A stretch of DNA of 64,000 nucleotides from Branchiostoma floridae (lineage: Eukaryota > Chordata > Leptocardii > Amphioxiformes > Branchiostomatidae): the NCBI RefSeq assembly GCF_000003815.2, contig NC_049991.1:13468762-13532761 (forward strand). The letters are read 5' to 3'. How positions within the stretch are numbered: position 1 is the first letter of the stretch; each line of letters starts with the position of its first letter. Shown in pieces: positions 25,656 to 40,100 of the stretch. The translations under genes were made by a program, and so were the position numbers. The notes beneath the pieces are model-generated. The model did no database searches. It was not told the DNA's origin and saw only the letters and a list, made by a program, of their open reading frames with translations.

Positions 25656-28600
25656 TGACAAAAAAAATTGAAAAAGAGACCTCCCTAGTATTAGTATTAT
25701 TCATATAAATTCTCGTATCAATTCTAGAGTTAATTCTGTCTTCTTTTTTTTTCAAGTGTTGCATCTAGATATTTCAATGCATGCAATATTTCCTGTAACG
25801 CTTGCCTCAAAAAAGCAAACGTTAGGATTCCAGAGAGGCCATGGGTCATGGTAAAACAATGACTCAGAGGCATTCCAGAAAAGCTTGGAAAAAGCACAAT
25901 CTTTTGCAGGTTTTCTGGTAACACCTAAGCTTATAATCTTGGTCATCAACCACCTGTATATACAGGAAGCCAAAGCCCAGGCTTTCTGTGTTTCTTGAAT
26001 TAAACCGAGTCTCCTTAGGCAGACTGGAAAGCAATATTCTCTGGCAGACAAAAGACTGGCCTTCATACTGATCAGTGAATACACAAAATACCTGTGCTGC
26101 CATGCCTTAAGGTCCATTATACATGTATGTCATGTGCTACTTTAACAACTGGTTAACCGGCATCTAACATACCAACAATCTTAAAAATCCCAATGAGTTT
26201 GCACACTAATGCTAAGTGCGCTTGCTCTCAAAATATAACTTGTCTTGAATACGACATGCTGGGTCCGTTTGCTCTTGCGAGGAGAAGAAGTGACAAGGAT
26301 TGACCTGCGTAACCCCTGACATCATTTGGTGTAAACAATCCATTCAGTAACACTCCCTTTGTGCCATTTATATAGAGAAACTTGCAACTGTTTATACATG
26401 GGTGTCCAACTACTGTGGTTAAGTGTCTGTAAGGGTCAAGCAAAAGTACACCATGACAGGTGAAGGCTGAGGCATAGGTCCTTGGAGGGAGGTCAAACTA
26501 GATAATGTCAAGAAGAGGTTCCTTCAAGAAGTTACATGTATTTGAACCATGGCTGTCTCCAGCTTTGAATTTCGTTCCATCCCACTCATTGTTTGGGAGC
26601 TCATGTTGTTGATATTCCTTTTTAAACATGTCATTTTAAACCTGTGAACAGTTTCATGTCATGAAGGCTAAGGTAAAAAAACAATTCCGTCCCAACAAGC
26701 AAATTTCCATCCTGGAGCAGAGGGATGGGTCTTGGAGACAGCTCTTATTTGAGCACTATCACTATCACTATCACTTCTCAGTCTAGATAGTTTTGAGACT
26801 GTTGCACCTGATTACAAAGTGGGTGGATGACATGAGGGCAAAGCCATGCATGATGGAAAAATACAGCTACAATGTACAGTGGTAACAGAGAGGAAAACAG
26901 GTGAATATAGGGAAAGGTAGCCTTTTTCAGCAAAATTGCAGAGGGCCAGCCAGCTGGAAAAAGGTCCATCAGGCATATAATATAGTGTACAGAAAATGCC
27001 ATGACTTCATTAGTATGCCTAGAATTCGGGCCACACCTATAGAATTTCTGTGGTCATTAGAAACATAACGATTGGGAAAAAAGAATATTCATTATGAAAT
27101 CATCAATAGAAATGTATATAGCAAACTATCAAGCAATTGCTTACCACCCAATACTGTTACCATTTTATTTGAAAAACTAAATGTCAAATGACATCATTAA
27201 GATACATGTATGGTTATCAAATTGATAAACTAAGTCTGTTACTAGGCGTTTCCCCATTTCATCAGTACATGTATATGCCTTATCTACGTTTTACCTTTAA
27301 TTCAATTTGCACTGTGTTAGTATCACATTACAGTATACATTACGTTTTCTATCCACATTATACATTATACCACAACCTTCACCTACAATATGACTGTATA
27401 CACACCATGCAAACTTCAAGCACGACACAAACTGAATACACACAATATGAATACAAATCATCATTCCAATGATTGAACACGTCACCAAGTAGATTTATGG
27501 CTCCATCAAAAACATTTTACCTGCCATTTATCAAACATTTTACCTGCCTTTTATTGTCCCTTTCAAACCCTTTGATGCAAAGCTTCATGCAGATGATCTC
27601 AATTTGCCAAAATACCAATCATGAAATACAAAATGTCAGAAAAGAATGTGAGAAACATCCAATTTTCTACCAACTAAAAAATATCTAACTGTAGTATGGC
27701 ATGTGGCAGCAACATAAAATCCAAAGCAAATAAAGGTCTGTTTCCAATATGGTTGCCATATTTTTTGCTGTAAATTCATGTTTATCATATTCTTTAAAAA
27801 TTTTCTTTATTTATCAATTAGCTTGATATATGAGACTGTTAATAAATTGGGAACATATTGCACATGACTTCAGGTTACCCATAAGTATTATAGCCTGTTA
27901 CTTAAGGCATCCATTAAGAAACCTGACATGGTTGACAATATTTCTCACGTTTCTACAAATACATTTTGTGCAATATCGTGGTGCTATACTGCTGCACGAC
28001 CAAACCTTAGGGCAATGACGACATGGTTACATATGTATGCGTAATCCTGTCTGTTTAACCAAGCTTTGTTGACTTTCATAAATAAATCATTCTTCCAGCA
28101 CACACCGCCATTGTACCCTTCCAATGCAATTATTCCCCATTGTGGTTTTGCCAGTCTGGGATAAGGGGCCTAACCAGTAACAGTCATGTTGGAGCTAAAT
28201 CAATAGGGAAAGAATGTTCCAATGCATCACAAGTAGGCTGGAAAGGACATTTTAAACTGCTCTTGTTTTGCGTACTAATTGTCTCATTTGTGTATATGAA
28301 TGCTACATGCTTCATTTGCAGTCATCATTGTTAAGGGCAATTCTGGTTATTCTGAAGCCTCTTACATCTAATGATATAACTGTCACATGTGATTTTCAAC
28401 TATGTTCTGTCTGTATTTTCCCTACTTAGGTACCTGTGCAATTAACCTGTAGAACAACCTGTATATACAAATTCCACTTTCTCCATCTTGGCTGTGAGGC
28501 CACCTGACAGGTGACACACCCAACCAACCTGCACCTTGGCAACAGACAAAATATTTATCTCAGTCAAAAAAAATACAGGCTTCAGGCATGTTTTTATCAT

Positions 28601-30962
28601 GTTGTAGTAATAACAGTTTTCCTCTTCATTTGCTCACAAAGAGGTGAAATTTATAATTGCTCTATTCTTCATGATATCTGAGGAAACTGCCTTTTCATGT
28701 TAGAAAAAGCAAGAACATCATAATTCCTTATGACGTTTTGGGGGCTTTCTGCAGGCTTGTTCTATATACTTTCAGAGGTACAAGCCTTAATTTTAAAGAA
28801 AGAAGGCAAGTATAGAGGCCCGTACAGCATTTGTGACACTCAGTGTGTCCATTGTACTTTCTCTTGTATCCCAGTAGTAATTACATTGCAGCTAAGGGTG
28901 CTAGTGCAGATGGGTGAACAATAATTAACAGTCCTTTGTGAAAACCTGGGCCAGTTGATAACCAACACACGAAGCCTGTGGGCAGCTTTTCTTGAGGATT
29001 TTTTACAAAATGTGATAATCCTAACATCAAGCCATCTCTGGTAGAACAAACAAAAGTCAAACATTGAAAAAACATTTTATGCCAGTGTAACCTTAGAACT
29101 GAATAATTTACATTTTGTCCTATCTTAAAATGACCAAATCCATCAAAGATCTCTACATCTGTGATAGATAGCTAACATGCCATTATGTAAGTAGAGCTGG
29201 CCTACTTTCTTGTAGTCTGACCCTTTTTCCTTATCCCTGCTTAGCAGCTGTCAGGGTTGCAGGGAATGCATCATCACTAAGACACCAGCAGATTTTCTGG
29301 GCAAACATATAGTCCCTTGTCTTAATCATAATGAAACAGGACGTCTTAAAACATTTTAAGTGTGGAGTCCAAGTTATGTTAAAATCTCTATCACTATAGT
29401 TCAGTTCTTCCATTTCCAGTTGATCCTGTTACTAACATTTAGGGTTTGGGCCAATGTACTTGCTGGAGGCATGACACCACCACCAGAAAGGTCAGGAAGG
29501 ACTTGTCATGTTTGTGTAAAGAAGAACAACTGAACAATGAAGCACAAATGTTCTGGTTGATCGAGCAGGACAGAACATAAGCATGGCAGTGCCCTTGAAT
29601 GTGTACTTTCCTAACACCGGGTTTGGCACAACCTCAGAAAAAAACTTGGCTCACACCCCAAAAACCAGCTGTCACTCTAAACCATATTTGTTCCTTAACA
29701 AAAGGACTGTTTTCTTTAAATCATTTCAATAACACCACCCTTAACCTGCCATGCAAATATCCTGGAATATTCTTTGATCCAAGATGTATGACACGGGGTT
29801 GCTTCAAGGGCCTATCAACAACATAGAGCGGAACTTATGCCACCAATCCAGCGTAAGTTGTCTGATGTCATAGTTGGGGCTGGGTTGGCACAGCCGCGGC
29901 TCCACCGAGACTGGCTGACACAAAAGGGGGTTTACCTATAGGTGATGGGGAAAGCTTAGCTTATCTGGTTGGTATGTTCTGATGATAGCTTTTCCAATCA
30001 TTCTATCACCAGAGAGGTTATCCAGACCTATACATGCTGCTGCAGTCTGTATTGTTGACAGTCATTTGATAAAGCTTAAGATTTCATCTTATTATGAGGA
30101 TATTATGACTCATATGACATAAAACAGGTAGGCAATAAAAATTACAGGCTAATTAAGTAATAGTCATCTAGTAAACTAATGGCAAAAGCATAGTGTTGAC
30201 AATTTCATATTCTTGTTGATTTCTTAACAAACTCTATATATGTATAAGTCATAATTTCTTTTGTATTTTACCAAGTATTTTACCAAGTTTTTTTGTTGTA
30301 TCGTTCTTGGCTAGCAATTTACACCAGACAAATTTTATGTCACTGGTATGTCCGATTCCTGATGACAAAAAGATTATGTCATGGAGACATGTAGCAATAA
30401 ATTATTAATGAGCACACAGCAAAAAAGCACCTAATGATGTCATAAAATGGGATCATCATCCAAATGAAACACTCGCATGCCACTATCAATTACAAAGATT
30501 GCCATGCAAGATATTGCAGAAACTCAGCAGTCGCATTTACTTTGATTATTTTCATAATAAGTGATTAGCAACCTGGCACCAGGCCATTAGGCACCAAAAA
30601 CACATTACTTTCCCATATCATCAACCTGTTATTCTGGAACATTCTTAATTTTCCACTCACAGACTTCATCTTTGAGCTGATTATGTTACTGAACTAATTA
30701 CTGATTATGATGATTTGTAATTTGTTATGATAAGAAATCATCTGGCTCCTCCAGCTTTTACTGAAACAATTGTAGTTCATTTGATAGTTTCCCAATTCAA
30801 CAGTTGTATAATTCCAACAAGTGTACAAAAAGGTCATGACATCAATGTTTGGTGTCAATCACACTCTTAGAGAAGATGAAAAGCTAAAGAGTTATTAATA
30901 ATTCATAGTCTACGATGAGAGACTACATCAGGAAGAAAAAATGTTGACTGGCAATCATCAAT
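25656..30962. other. No gene seen; AT-rich non-coding
   Basis: Frames up to 121 codons (for example 25752-26117 minus) lack any recognisable domain or splice context. Confidence 0.5.
26755..26775. repeat. CACTAT microsatellite
   Basis: Three CACTAT units in a row. Confidence 0.8.
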
Positions 30963-31047
30963 CGGTAATAAAAAAGAAGAGAATCAGAAAATGCTCCCCA
31001 CATCAACAAGGAGGAGCATTTCTTTATTCTCTTCTTTTTTATTACCG
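30963..31047. ncRNA. 35 bp stem hairpin, microRNA-like or MITE relic
   Basis: Arms 30963-30997 and 31013-31047 pair at 32 of 35 positions with a 15-base loop. One arm begins CGGTAATAAAAAAGAAGAG. The stem is very AT-rich. Confidence 0.25.
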
Positions 31048-34043
31048 TTTATGCAGGCCTGGCAGCCCAATATTTTCCAGACCAACGAAGCCTATTGCTG
31101 AGCCTTTTCCTTTCTGAAGATCCACTAGGGATGAATAAGGAATCTATTTTACATCGGATGATTTCAAGAAAATGGATGGAAACGAGAGTGAACAGGCAGC
31201 AAAATGTCATGATCATGCCTTGACCTTTCGTAATGGAATATGCTTTTCGGGAAAGTCACTCAAATGGAAGGAAGAAAACCAGTGTCCAGCCATTGCTTTT
31301 GGATATAGCTTCAACTCTAATTGGATTTAGCAAGGCTCTACTGTGCGCAAATTGTAGAAGTCTCTGTGAAGGATAATGGGCGCTTTGAAAGAAGATTGTT
31401 TTACGACACAGCCTGAGGAAGAAAGCTTTTACCTGTAATAGCCCTGTTTCATACGTACAAAATGTCATAGATTGATAACCTTTCAAACCATGAAAAAGAA
31501 TTCTTATCTTAAGTGCACAGTGATGAGAAATGGATCCTGAAGTCTAAGCCTTGGGCCATCCTTTTAAATAAGTAATACTGACTAACCAGACCTAGGCAGC
31601 CTTCAATATTTTTTGCAGAAAAAACAGTCATATGAATGAAATGGTATTCATGCCCGAAGTGATTGCAAGATATGATCGATTCATTTCAGCCCCTTTAAAG
31701 CTTGCCCTCAAGAAGTTTTCATCCCAGGTAGTTGCTGATGAGAGGACATCATATATTGACAAGTAGATATATGACACAGTTGGGAACATCCAGTCACTGC
31801 ATGATTTTTATTTTCTTTCATACCTGAATGACCTTAATGCTGAATGCCTTACCCTCGAACTGACTCCTGTTGTTACAGTAATCGAAAGGTGTGTCAAGAG
31901 ACAGACTTATCTGTCTGCAAACAGTTACTAAGCAGAGCTTAAACAACAAAGAATACCTCTGCATCCCTCCTAATGCCGGTTTCACAGATAAACAATGTGT
32001 ACAACAATGGCAAACATCCCCCCTTTATTAGTATGGCCCACAGGTTACCTAGCAACATGTATATCTATGTATGGAAGGTCTTTCAAAATGATTGGTCATT
32101 GATACATGTAGCTAGAACATTCAACAGTAAATGCAAAGTTCTATGTTGTACAATGTACATGTGGGCAATGCACATAATTCATAGAACAAAACACAGATAA
32201 CGTTATTCTCCATCATAGCACATAATATTACAGGCTCTGTGAGCACCTGCTGTGGGAATATATATCGGACAAAGTTGCTGAATCATTCCCAGGAAACGAG
32301 CCTGCCAAAGTCTACAGATATGATGTAATTAGTCATGTTCAATCCTTATAAATGCTGTACATGCCTCGTAATCTCAGCCCCCAGGCATCAGGCGGTGGCC
32401 TTGAAATGTGCTCCAATTTGGTCTTTCATCTTTCTCTACACTAATGTTTGACAAATCACTGTTTAATACAGATATTATTTAGAACATGCCCCTAATCTAG
32501 CCACCCTGTCTGGGAGTCAGATTAAAGGGCAATGGTGGCGGATTCTCATTTTTAAAATCCTGGTGAATTTTTTCGTAGGTATAATGAACCTTGCCTTCCT
32601 CCGACCTCTGAACAATTCCACACACAAGGGGTTACTGTAACATCCATCATACATGGCAATTAGGTTAAGTTGTTTTCAGACTTTTGATAGGGCGTGGCTA
32701 ATAGCATGCCTGTTCCATTTCTTCCACATTTTTGCTGAATAGACAGTAGTTTTTCTTTATTGTGTGTCAGAAATGCAAACTTCAGTTGAGCATGAATGCC
32801 CATCTATTGCTGAATCTTTAGAAGAAATGCCATATTGCAAAACAAACAAATTGAATGCAAATGATGCATTTAACTGTATTTTTCCTTCTTTCAATTTTGA
32901 GGGGCAATCAAATGATTTAATCTATGGGGAACATTCTTGGTTGGTTTAAAACATATGCCCTTCATCAGCCCTCTTTCATTGGAAACAGTAGGCTGTTGTG
33001 CAGCACACAAATGAGCTAGGCCATTAATTACAAGCTTTGTCCTGCCAGTTTCCTGCTCCTAGCAGATGGGGGAAGTCCATATCTATACCAAAAGCCAGAA
33101 AATATGTCTGCTGAACAATACAGCTTTCAGTTATTGCTCACTTAGTGTGTATGCCGGCCAGTATATAAAACCCCCTTGCCCTAAGCGGCCTTGACAATTT
33201 CAGGTATTCTGGTCTTCCTGGACAAATTGAATTTTGGTCCAATCAAACTATAGGACTGGTACACCAAAGGATGTTAACCTCCTGTGTAGAACCCAATTTT
33301 AAAGCCATCTCTGGAGTCAGGCAAGGAATATTTTTTGCGGTAGGGCCTTGATCCGATAAGCTTAAGTCTAAACGAATGCCTAATGTTAATTCAAAACCTC
33401 CTACAGAGAACATAGATCAAACAAATCTGTTTAGTCCCAGAGACATTGCGAAGACTGTAAACAGAATACATCATGGAAAAAAATGTCTTGTCTGAAAAAA
33501 AAAAAATCTCCGAAGTCGAATGCCCTCCCCTGAAGCCTCCAAGTTAGGTTAGGTGAGGTAATCATGAGGAATATTTGATAAGGACATAGTTCTCAGGCTA
33601 CTTATAGCTAAGGAAACTGCAAAACAGAATCCAACTAAATCTAGTCAGATTCAACTTTCATCCTATATGAATAAGAGGATGTGCATGGGGGTCCCGACAA
33701 TGATTTACGCTGAATTCAGAAGAGCCCCCTACGTATTACGCTAAACCAAGGAAGGCAATACGCTAAATGTGGTCGCCTTGCTACGAATTACGTAGATAAG
33801 ATGGTTTTCCCTACGAGTTAGGGGAAATAAAATAGGCTACCTACGCCTTAAGTAAAAGAGCATGCAGACTCTCAAATAACTTTTTTGTTTTCTTCCTGCC
33901 TTAGCCTAAACTCTAAGCCTCATGCAAATGTATCTCCTAAAATCAATATTCCCACACTGATCCATCCATCCATCCATTTCCTGGGTTGCTTACAGCCACC
34001 ACCAAATACAATCCAGCAGTGTTCTACCAGTGGATTTCAATTA
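31048..34043. other. No gene seen apart from the CTACG repeat
   Basis: AT-rich sequence with polypyrimidine stretches. Confidence 0.5.
33705..33860. repeat. Short degenerate tandem of CTACG(A/T)ATTACG motifs
   Basis: CTACGTATTACGCTAAA, CAATACGCTAAA, CTACGAATTACGTAG, CTACGAGTTAGG and CTACGCCTTAAG follow at 25-40 bp intervals. Confidence 0.45.
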
Positions 34044-35147
34044 CAGTAGAAGTCGCTTATTAGGGAAGGCCATTTGCCAGCTAAATTTTCCCGACTAACC
34101 GGCGTTCCCGATTAAAAGATGTTGCTCGAAATGACCCGAGTGGGGATGGGGGAGGGGGGCATCGGTGAACGCATCGCACGCATTGACACAAAGAATACAA
34201 CACAATCATTTCTACCACAAATAATCAAGTCCATAATTTCATTTAACTCCACAAATATACTTATTAGCCACTTTCAGCTTCAAATTTATCTTTTATCGGT
34301 AATTGTGATCACATTTTAGTGTCGAAGAACGAATCGCGATGCATCAAAAGATCTGTTACGTTTCGTCTATAGTATCGGCTTGAAGAAAACAAAGAAATTA
34401 ACACTGCTAAAACACGTTGAGCTACCGAAAAAAAACGAGGTACATATGCAAACGTATTCTAAATTTGCCAAATGAACAATTGTTTTGATTAATAGAGGAC
34501 TGATCAAGGGTACAGTGCACGCGCTTACTACGTAAGATGTGGCGACATGTGATACACAGACGAAAACCATCGCTACGTTGTAGGACGAAAACGCTCTTGG
34601 TTTTCAGACAAACTTTATGTACTAGGCGAAAATACTCATGACTAACGCATAAATAAACTGTTAATCTTCATATCTACAAATTTTCCAGTTACGATGTCCA
34701 CAGATTACACTGAAATTTTGCCACAGTCGACAGTGTCATTTTGAAAACATTTCCATCACGAAAACAAAGATGGCGGACGCGGCGTCATGTGTAGTATCCC
34801 ATGATTCCCTGCGGCAACCGCCGGGCCGCGCGCTAGCGACGTAAATTGAATAGAAATCGCGGCCTTTTCGGACTCAAAACAGGCAGTTTTGATACTTTTG
34901 GCGATCTGATATCTTTATACGGGAAAATTTTGGTTCATTCCTGCTGATTCTGGTGATTTGTTTGGCATATTTCGGGGTTAACATGCGTTGTAACTTGAAT
35001 TTTTTTTCCCGATTAGCCGATTTGGGCTTTGCAAATATGGGGTGCTGTAAACAATAGCGCCAATGGGAAATGGTTTTGGATTTCAAAATTCTTTGCAACT
35101 AACCGATTTTTGCGACTAAGCGTATTGCAAATAGCTGGCTTCCACTG
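34044..35147. mobile_element. Pogo/Tigger-like MITE 1 with a promoter-like core
   Basis: TA lies at both ends (34042-34043, 35148-35149). Termini are CAGTAGAAGTCGCTTATTAG and, inverted, CAGTGGAAGCCAGCTATTTG. Inside, 34765-34850 is CG-rich with AAAGATGGCGGAC (YY1-like) and CCCATGATTCCCTGCGG (similar to a ZNF143 site). No transposase remains. Confidence 0.7.
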
Positions 35148-36728
35148 TAGAATGGAAATGGAGCCACATTATTGTGCTCTCCTATCATCCCCTGTCCCTA
35201 CCCATAACCCTGGCAGGTCCCTAACCTGCTTATCTAACCCTGGGGAGCTGGCCACACAAGCCCATCAGCCTCCTAATTTTCCCTGAAACAAGATCAATAC
35301 ACCTGCTACTGAAATGAAATACAAGCCCTCTAATAGGGAGTCTGCAGGAGCCATTCTCACAGACTTGTCAGACATTGACAGATCACCCAGCCTTTAGACC
35401 TAAGCCTCCTTGCCAAGCCCAGATGGGATCCCTGGGGGAAAGGGATGTCTTGAGAGAAGCAGGACCTGTGTGTAGGTGTATCCTGTACTCCCACGGGCTT
35501 TTTGATACAGAAGGGATTTGAGCTGTTCCCATACATAACCACCTGTGATCTCTAATGCCAAATCAATATACAAAAAACATTAATAAAGATCAGCTGATCT
35601 ACGGGAGACCTTTGGTGCTTTCCTGAAAATGACCCTTTGCTGCAACCATATATCACTCGAGAGGCACACCTTCATGTTACTCAAATATACACAGGCCCTA
35701 CTAAGTACTATCCTTTTAGTCATGCAGACATTACCGGAAGAAGAAGAAGAAACAGAATAAGACAAAAAATTTGCATGCAAACAAAAAAAAAGTAAACTTT
35801 TTGTCTCCGCACCTCAAGAAACTTTCCCAAGTATCATCATCATCACGTATGGTAATGCTGTTTTTGGTACAATACCTCATCCTCATCCATTCTGCTGGAA
35901 TGACTCATCCACTTTTCACAAGTGGGTTCTGGAAGCACTGCCTCCAACTCTCTCATCATCCTTGTGCATCCTTCAGAAAAACTGCTTGAAAACATCGCTA
36001 AAGGCTGCTTAAAATATCAAGGAGAGGGACCAATATCTGAGTTGTACCATCGTGCTCACCATGCATATAAATTATAATCAATTGAATTTTTTACTTACTT
36101 TTTGAAGAGTTTTTTTCCTTGAAGTCTTTTTTGCAGAAGAATCAATTGTGGGTTTGGGGAAACAAAATTTGGTTTGTAACTTTCTCCATATTTTGACCTG
36201 TAATTGACCCCTAAATGAGATAGTCCTGCATTCTCATTGGCTGGATTGACCCATTGGGACAAGGGGTGGATCCTGGTGTCATTTCAATATTTTGGCTGTT
36301 TGGCTCTTTAAAATCCCAGAGCTGAACTCCCATGTTTTGTACCTGAGCAAACTTGACAAACAACCTGTGTTGTGGGTATAAAAACTTTGGTTTGAAAAAA
36401 TATTAATAATGTTTTTAATTTGATTGTTTTCCATTCCTTCATCATGTACTGTTCCAATAGACCTGACCACAAGCTGTAATTTCTTGGAGAAACAGAGAAA
36501 GTTAAAAAAAAATTCATTACTAGTCCGAGTCCCTGCAAAGATTCTTTATATTCCCTCCTAGTCTGGACCTCCTAATGGCTCTGGACAATAGACCATTCAC
36601 CACAGGAGAGATAATGTTACTTGATGGATAATGTTTATTAGAACTGCATCAGTTGGATAGGAGAAAACGAATTCTGACATATATTTTCTAATACAAACAT
36701 GTATGTCGTGCTGTACCCAATACTGATA

Positions 36729-36810
36729 TAGCCAAATTGCTTAACCTCCAAGCAGATCCTACGGTGCCATAAGATAGTATCAAAGCTGGCCAAAGAGTAT
36801 AGCCGGCTAA
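36729..36810. mobile_element. Dispersed MITE copy beginning CTCCAAGCAGATC
   Basis: Shares AAGATAGTATCAAAGCTGGC and TATAGCCGGCTAA with the inverted copy at 60825-60900. Confidence 0.5.
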
Positions 36811-36898
36811 GGGAGTCAAACAGGCATGTAGCTACGGGAAGTTTGTGGCTTTTGTGGCTTTTAACCCATTGACAAGTGATTACCTGCCTACACTTAAG

Positions 36899-37134
36899 GT
36901 GGTATCTCACTGCACTTGGGGCACCAGTGTGGCACTGCAGGGTTCGTTCATTGTGGCACTGTAAGTTGTGTTATTTTCGCAGATTTTCTTATAATTGAGA
37001 TATAGTGTAATACGTAAAAGTATGACCTAAAAGACAATAAAATACACAAAACGTAAGAAAATGTGTTTTTTATCTCTGAAATTCGTCGAGTAATTTTTCG
37101 CATCACCGGTGCCCCAAGTGCAGTGAGATGCCAC
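36899..37134. mobile_element. 236 bp MITE with 33 bp inverted ends
   Basis: The left end GTGGTATCTCACTGCACTTG and GGGCACC is mirrored on the right by GGTGCCCCAAGTGCAGTGAG ATGCCAC. The centre is AT-rich with no frame. Confidence 0.75.
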
Positions 37135-40100
37135 GGCTTCAGGTATCTACATAATACAACTCTTCCACTTGACCAGGAGACCTGTAAGTTCCCATGTGCT
37201 TACACCTGTACTGCACAAACGTGCCCGTGCATTCAGGAGCATGTAGCCTTATTGGAAACACTGACGTTCCGTAGTACAGTACACTGTACAGCATGCACAG
37301 AAGTGCCAATTGATATGCCCACGCAATAAACCGTTTCTGAAAACCACTGTGGTCTGTATAGACTGTATAGCTCGAGACCGGATGGACTCGACTTAAGCAA
37401 GTAAGCAAGCATCATTAAGAAGCTTCAACACCATCTTGTTCTGTACATACAATATACATCTACCAGTGAGTTTCCACCCACTCAACCCATCACGCTAATG
37501 TATTACACAAGTCATACAATATCTCTTATATTCAGATCTCTACAGCAAATCTATGCAGCTCTTTTTCTATGAGAATCTTATTTTTTACGTCTATTTTTCA
37601 ATATTAAAAAAAAAAAGAATAGACTGAATTAGCATATGGCCTCGACATTAAGTGGTTTCTTTCCGCACCATCAGCTTTATCTATATATGATTTCTACTCA
37701 AAACTCATTTCCTCGAAGTACATTACGGCAAGGCTGTTTTGCGAAGAATGCGCAGCTCGATGGAATGATTTGAGAACGATAAAGGCGAACGGCATGACGA
37801 CGAGAATGCTAATAGCCAGCTACACAAGTGGTGAGATGTACCAAGGAGAATGCAGGCAGCACTTTGGTGTGCTCCCGAATTCCCCTATTGGAATGTGTGC
37901 ACCCAAGCGTGCAGGCATGAATTGCAAATTTATAGGCGCAGGCTGGAATCTACACCGCAGTTGAATTGGCCGTCACATTTCAAATTAGACAAAATTAGAC
38001 GTGTTTAAGTCGCGGCATCTCTTTTAGGCATAGGCAGCTCACTTTAATTTTTGCCAAGACCTCAATTCACACTGTACCAGCAGATATTGCCTTTAGATAG
38101 TATATGCATAACATCATTCACTTTCCAGAAAAGAGGCAGATGTCAGAGGGAAGATTGTGATGTTTTCTAACTGATCTGTTATTGCTATAGTCCTACCTTT
38201 GGGAGGAGTATCTTGGCAAAATCAAATGAGTAATACTATCATATCTCATAATCAAAATTATCTGACACTTTGTCCTAACGAAATTGATTTCAAATGTTAT
38301 TGGCTACTCTCTCATGACAAGATCAAGTATTAAGCTTTTTTATTCCATTTTTTTTTCTAATTTCTTACCAAGTGATTAAAAAATACATTCATATTTCCAC
38401 CCATGATATGCTTTGAAATCATCTTTCATCTTTAATGATTTGAAGTTTAGACCACCTGAAACAATTTTTTTTCCAAAGAAGGCTCACAAAAAGGAAATGA
38501 AAAAATCATGACAGCTGAGTGGAATACAATCAGATGAGCTTTTTTGTTTAATTGAGGGTGAAAGGGATTTGCCAGCATTAACTGTCTATTCAGAATATAA
38601 AGGAATCAATTGTAAACTCATTAGTTGAAATGAAAAATGCATCAATGGCCATATGCATCATAATGTAGGAATAAAACTACATTTGTCATTTACACAAACA
38701 AGCTGCTTTTGAATCAGCATGCAACATAAGCCCGCCTTTAATTCCAATGTGCCCCCGAAAATATCATAGAAATATTCAATATTTGTACCAGATTTTGCCT
38801 TCTCCAAGCTTTGATGCCACAGCATCCATTTCCATTAATATCCATGCAAATGCAAAGACCTGGCTCAGTCGCAGCATTTTGAGTAATGCGCCTTTGATTA
38901 TTCATACCACTCACCTTCTTCTACATGGAGAAAAATACAGACCACCAGAAAATCAAACCCTACATCTGCTTGGAGATAACTTTCATTATAATATTCAAGG
39001 CCACACCAATTTATTGCCTTGTTTCTTCTAGGACATTGAATTGTGAAAACATAGCAATTAGCAGGCAACTTAAAATCATAGGGAAGGGAGGAAAATTTGA
39101 ATATGACTCTTACAGACTCTATTAAACTGTGTATAACCATTCTTTAACCTCCTTGGTATAACAAATAAACCTAGTCCTCAAGCTTTGTTTTCCCTTATGT
39201 TTTTCCACTAAAAGCATATTTGTAAAAAAAATCCTAAAAGCAACATATTTGTGTGGCTCAAGGCCATGAGTTGAATTTCTAATGAGGGTGATTGAAGAAC
39301 ACCAGTAGGCAAAACAAAGCATTCTCCGCCTCCTCAGCACTATATACCTGTACCTTCAGACCTTACACACAAAAGCACATGCAATATACTAGATTTCTTC
39401 TCGGCTGCATGTGGAACATGTCAATATTAGCAAGGCAAACCCAGACACAAGCACCCGCACGCCATGTGGCATAGAAAGCTACTCAGCTTGACTGTAAATC
39501 ACAGGTGGCCCCACACACTTACCAATCAGGTGTGAGAAACCCAATATGTGGTATCCCCCTGTTAAACCCCTAACTTCAGTGGGAGGTACTTAGCGTTGCC
39601 TGGCAACAAGAACAGAAAGCAGAGCAAATGTTATCATTGAGATTACAGCGCACAACTCGGGCAGTGTGCGTGCTAGTGGCCTAGCTAACACATTTTCCAT
39701 TCTAAGAGGTGGCAGTAAAAATCTACAATCCTCCATTAGCACGTCAAGAAAACAACAGAAGTATAGTCACTTTTAGTAACACAACATGCTAAATGAGTTT
39801 TGCCAGTCTGAGCTAATTCATGATTTCACAGATGCCTCATTATACAGGAGTCTCACATACATGTATATGGCATTGATAATAAAAAGCAAATGCTGGCGTT
39901 AATTAATGAGCAATGAGAAATGACATTCCAGCTACAAGTTCCTCCTAAAACAAGATCAAGTCTTTTTATCATTTGCCTAATTGCATCACTCTGTTCATCA
40001 TTGCCACATTGTAAGTCAGTCCACCCCCCACCCCCATCCCCCAGCACTCACATGGCAGAAACATGTGATTGCGAACTGATGCAGCCCCAAGTGCATATGT

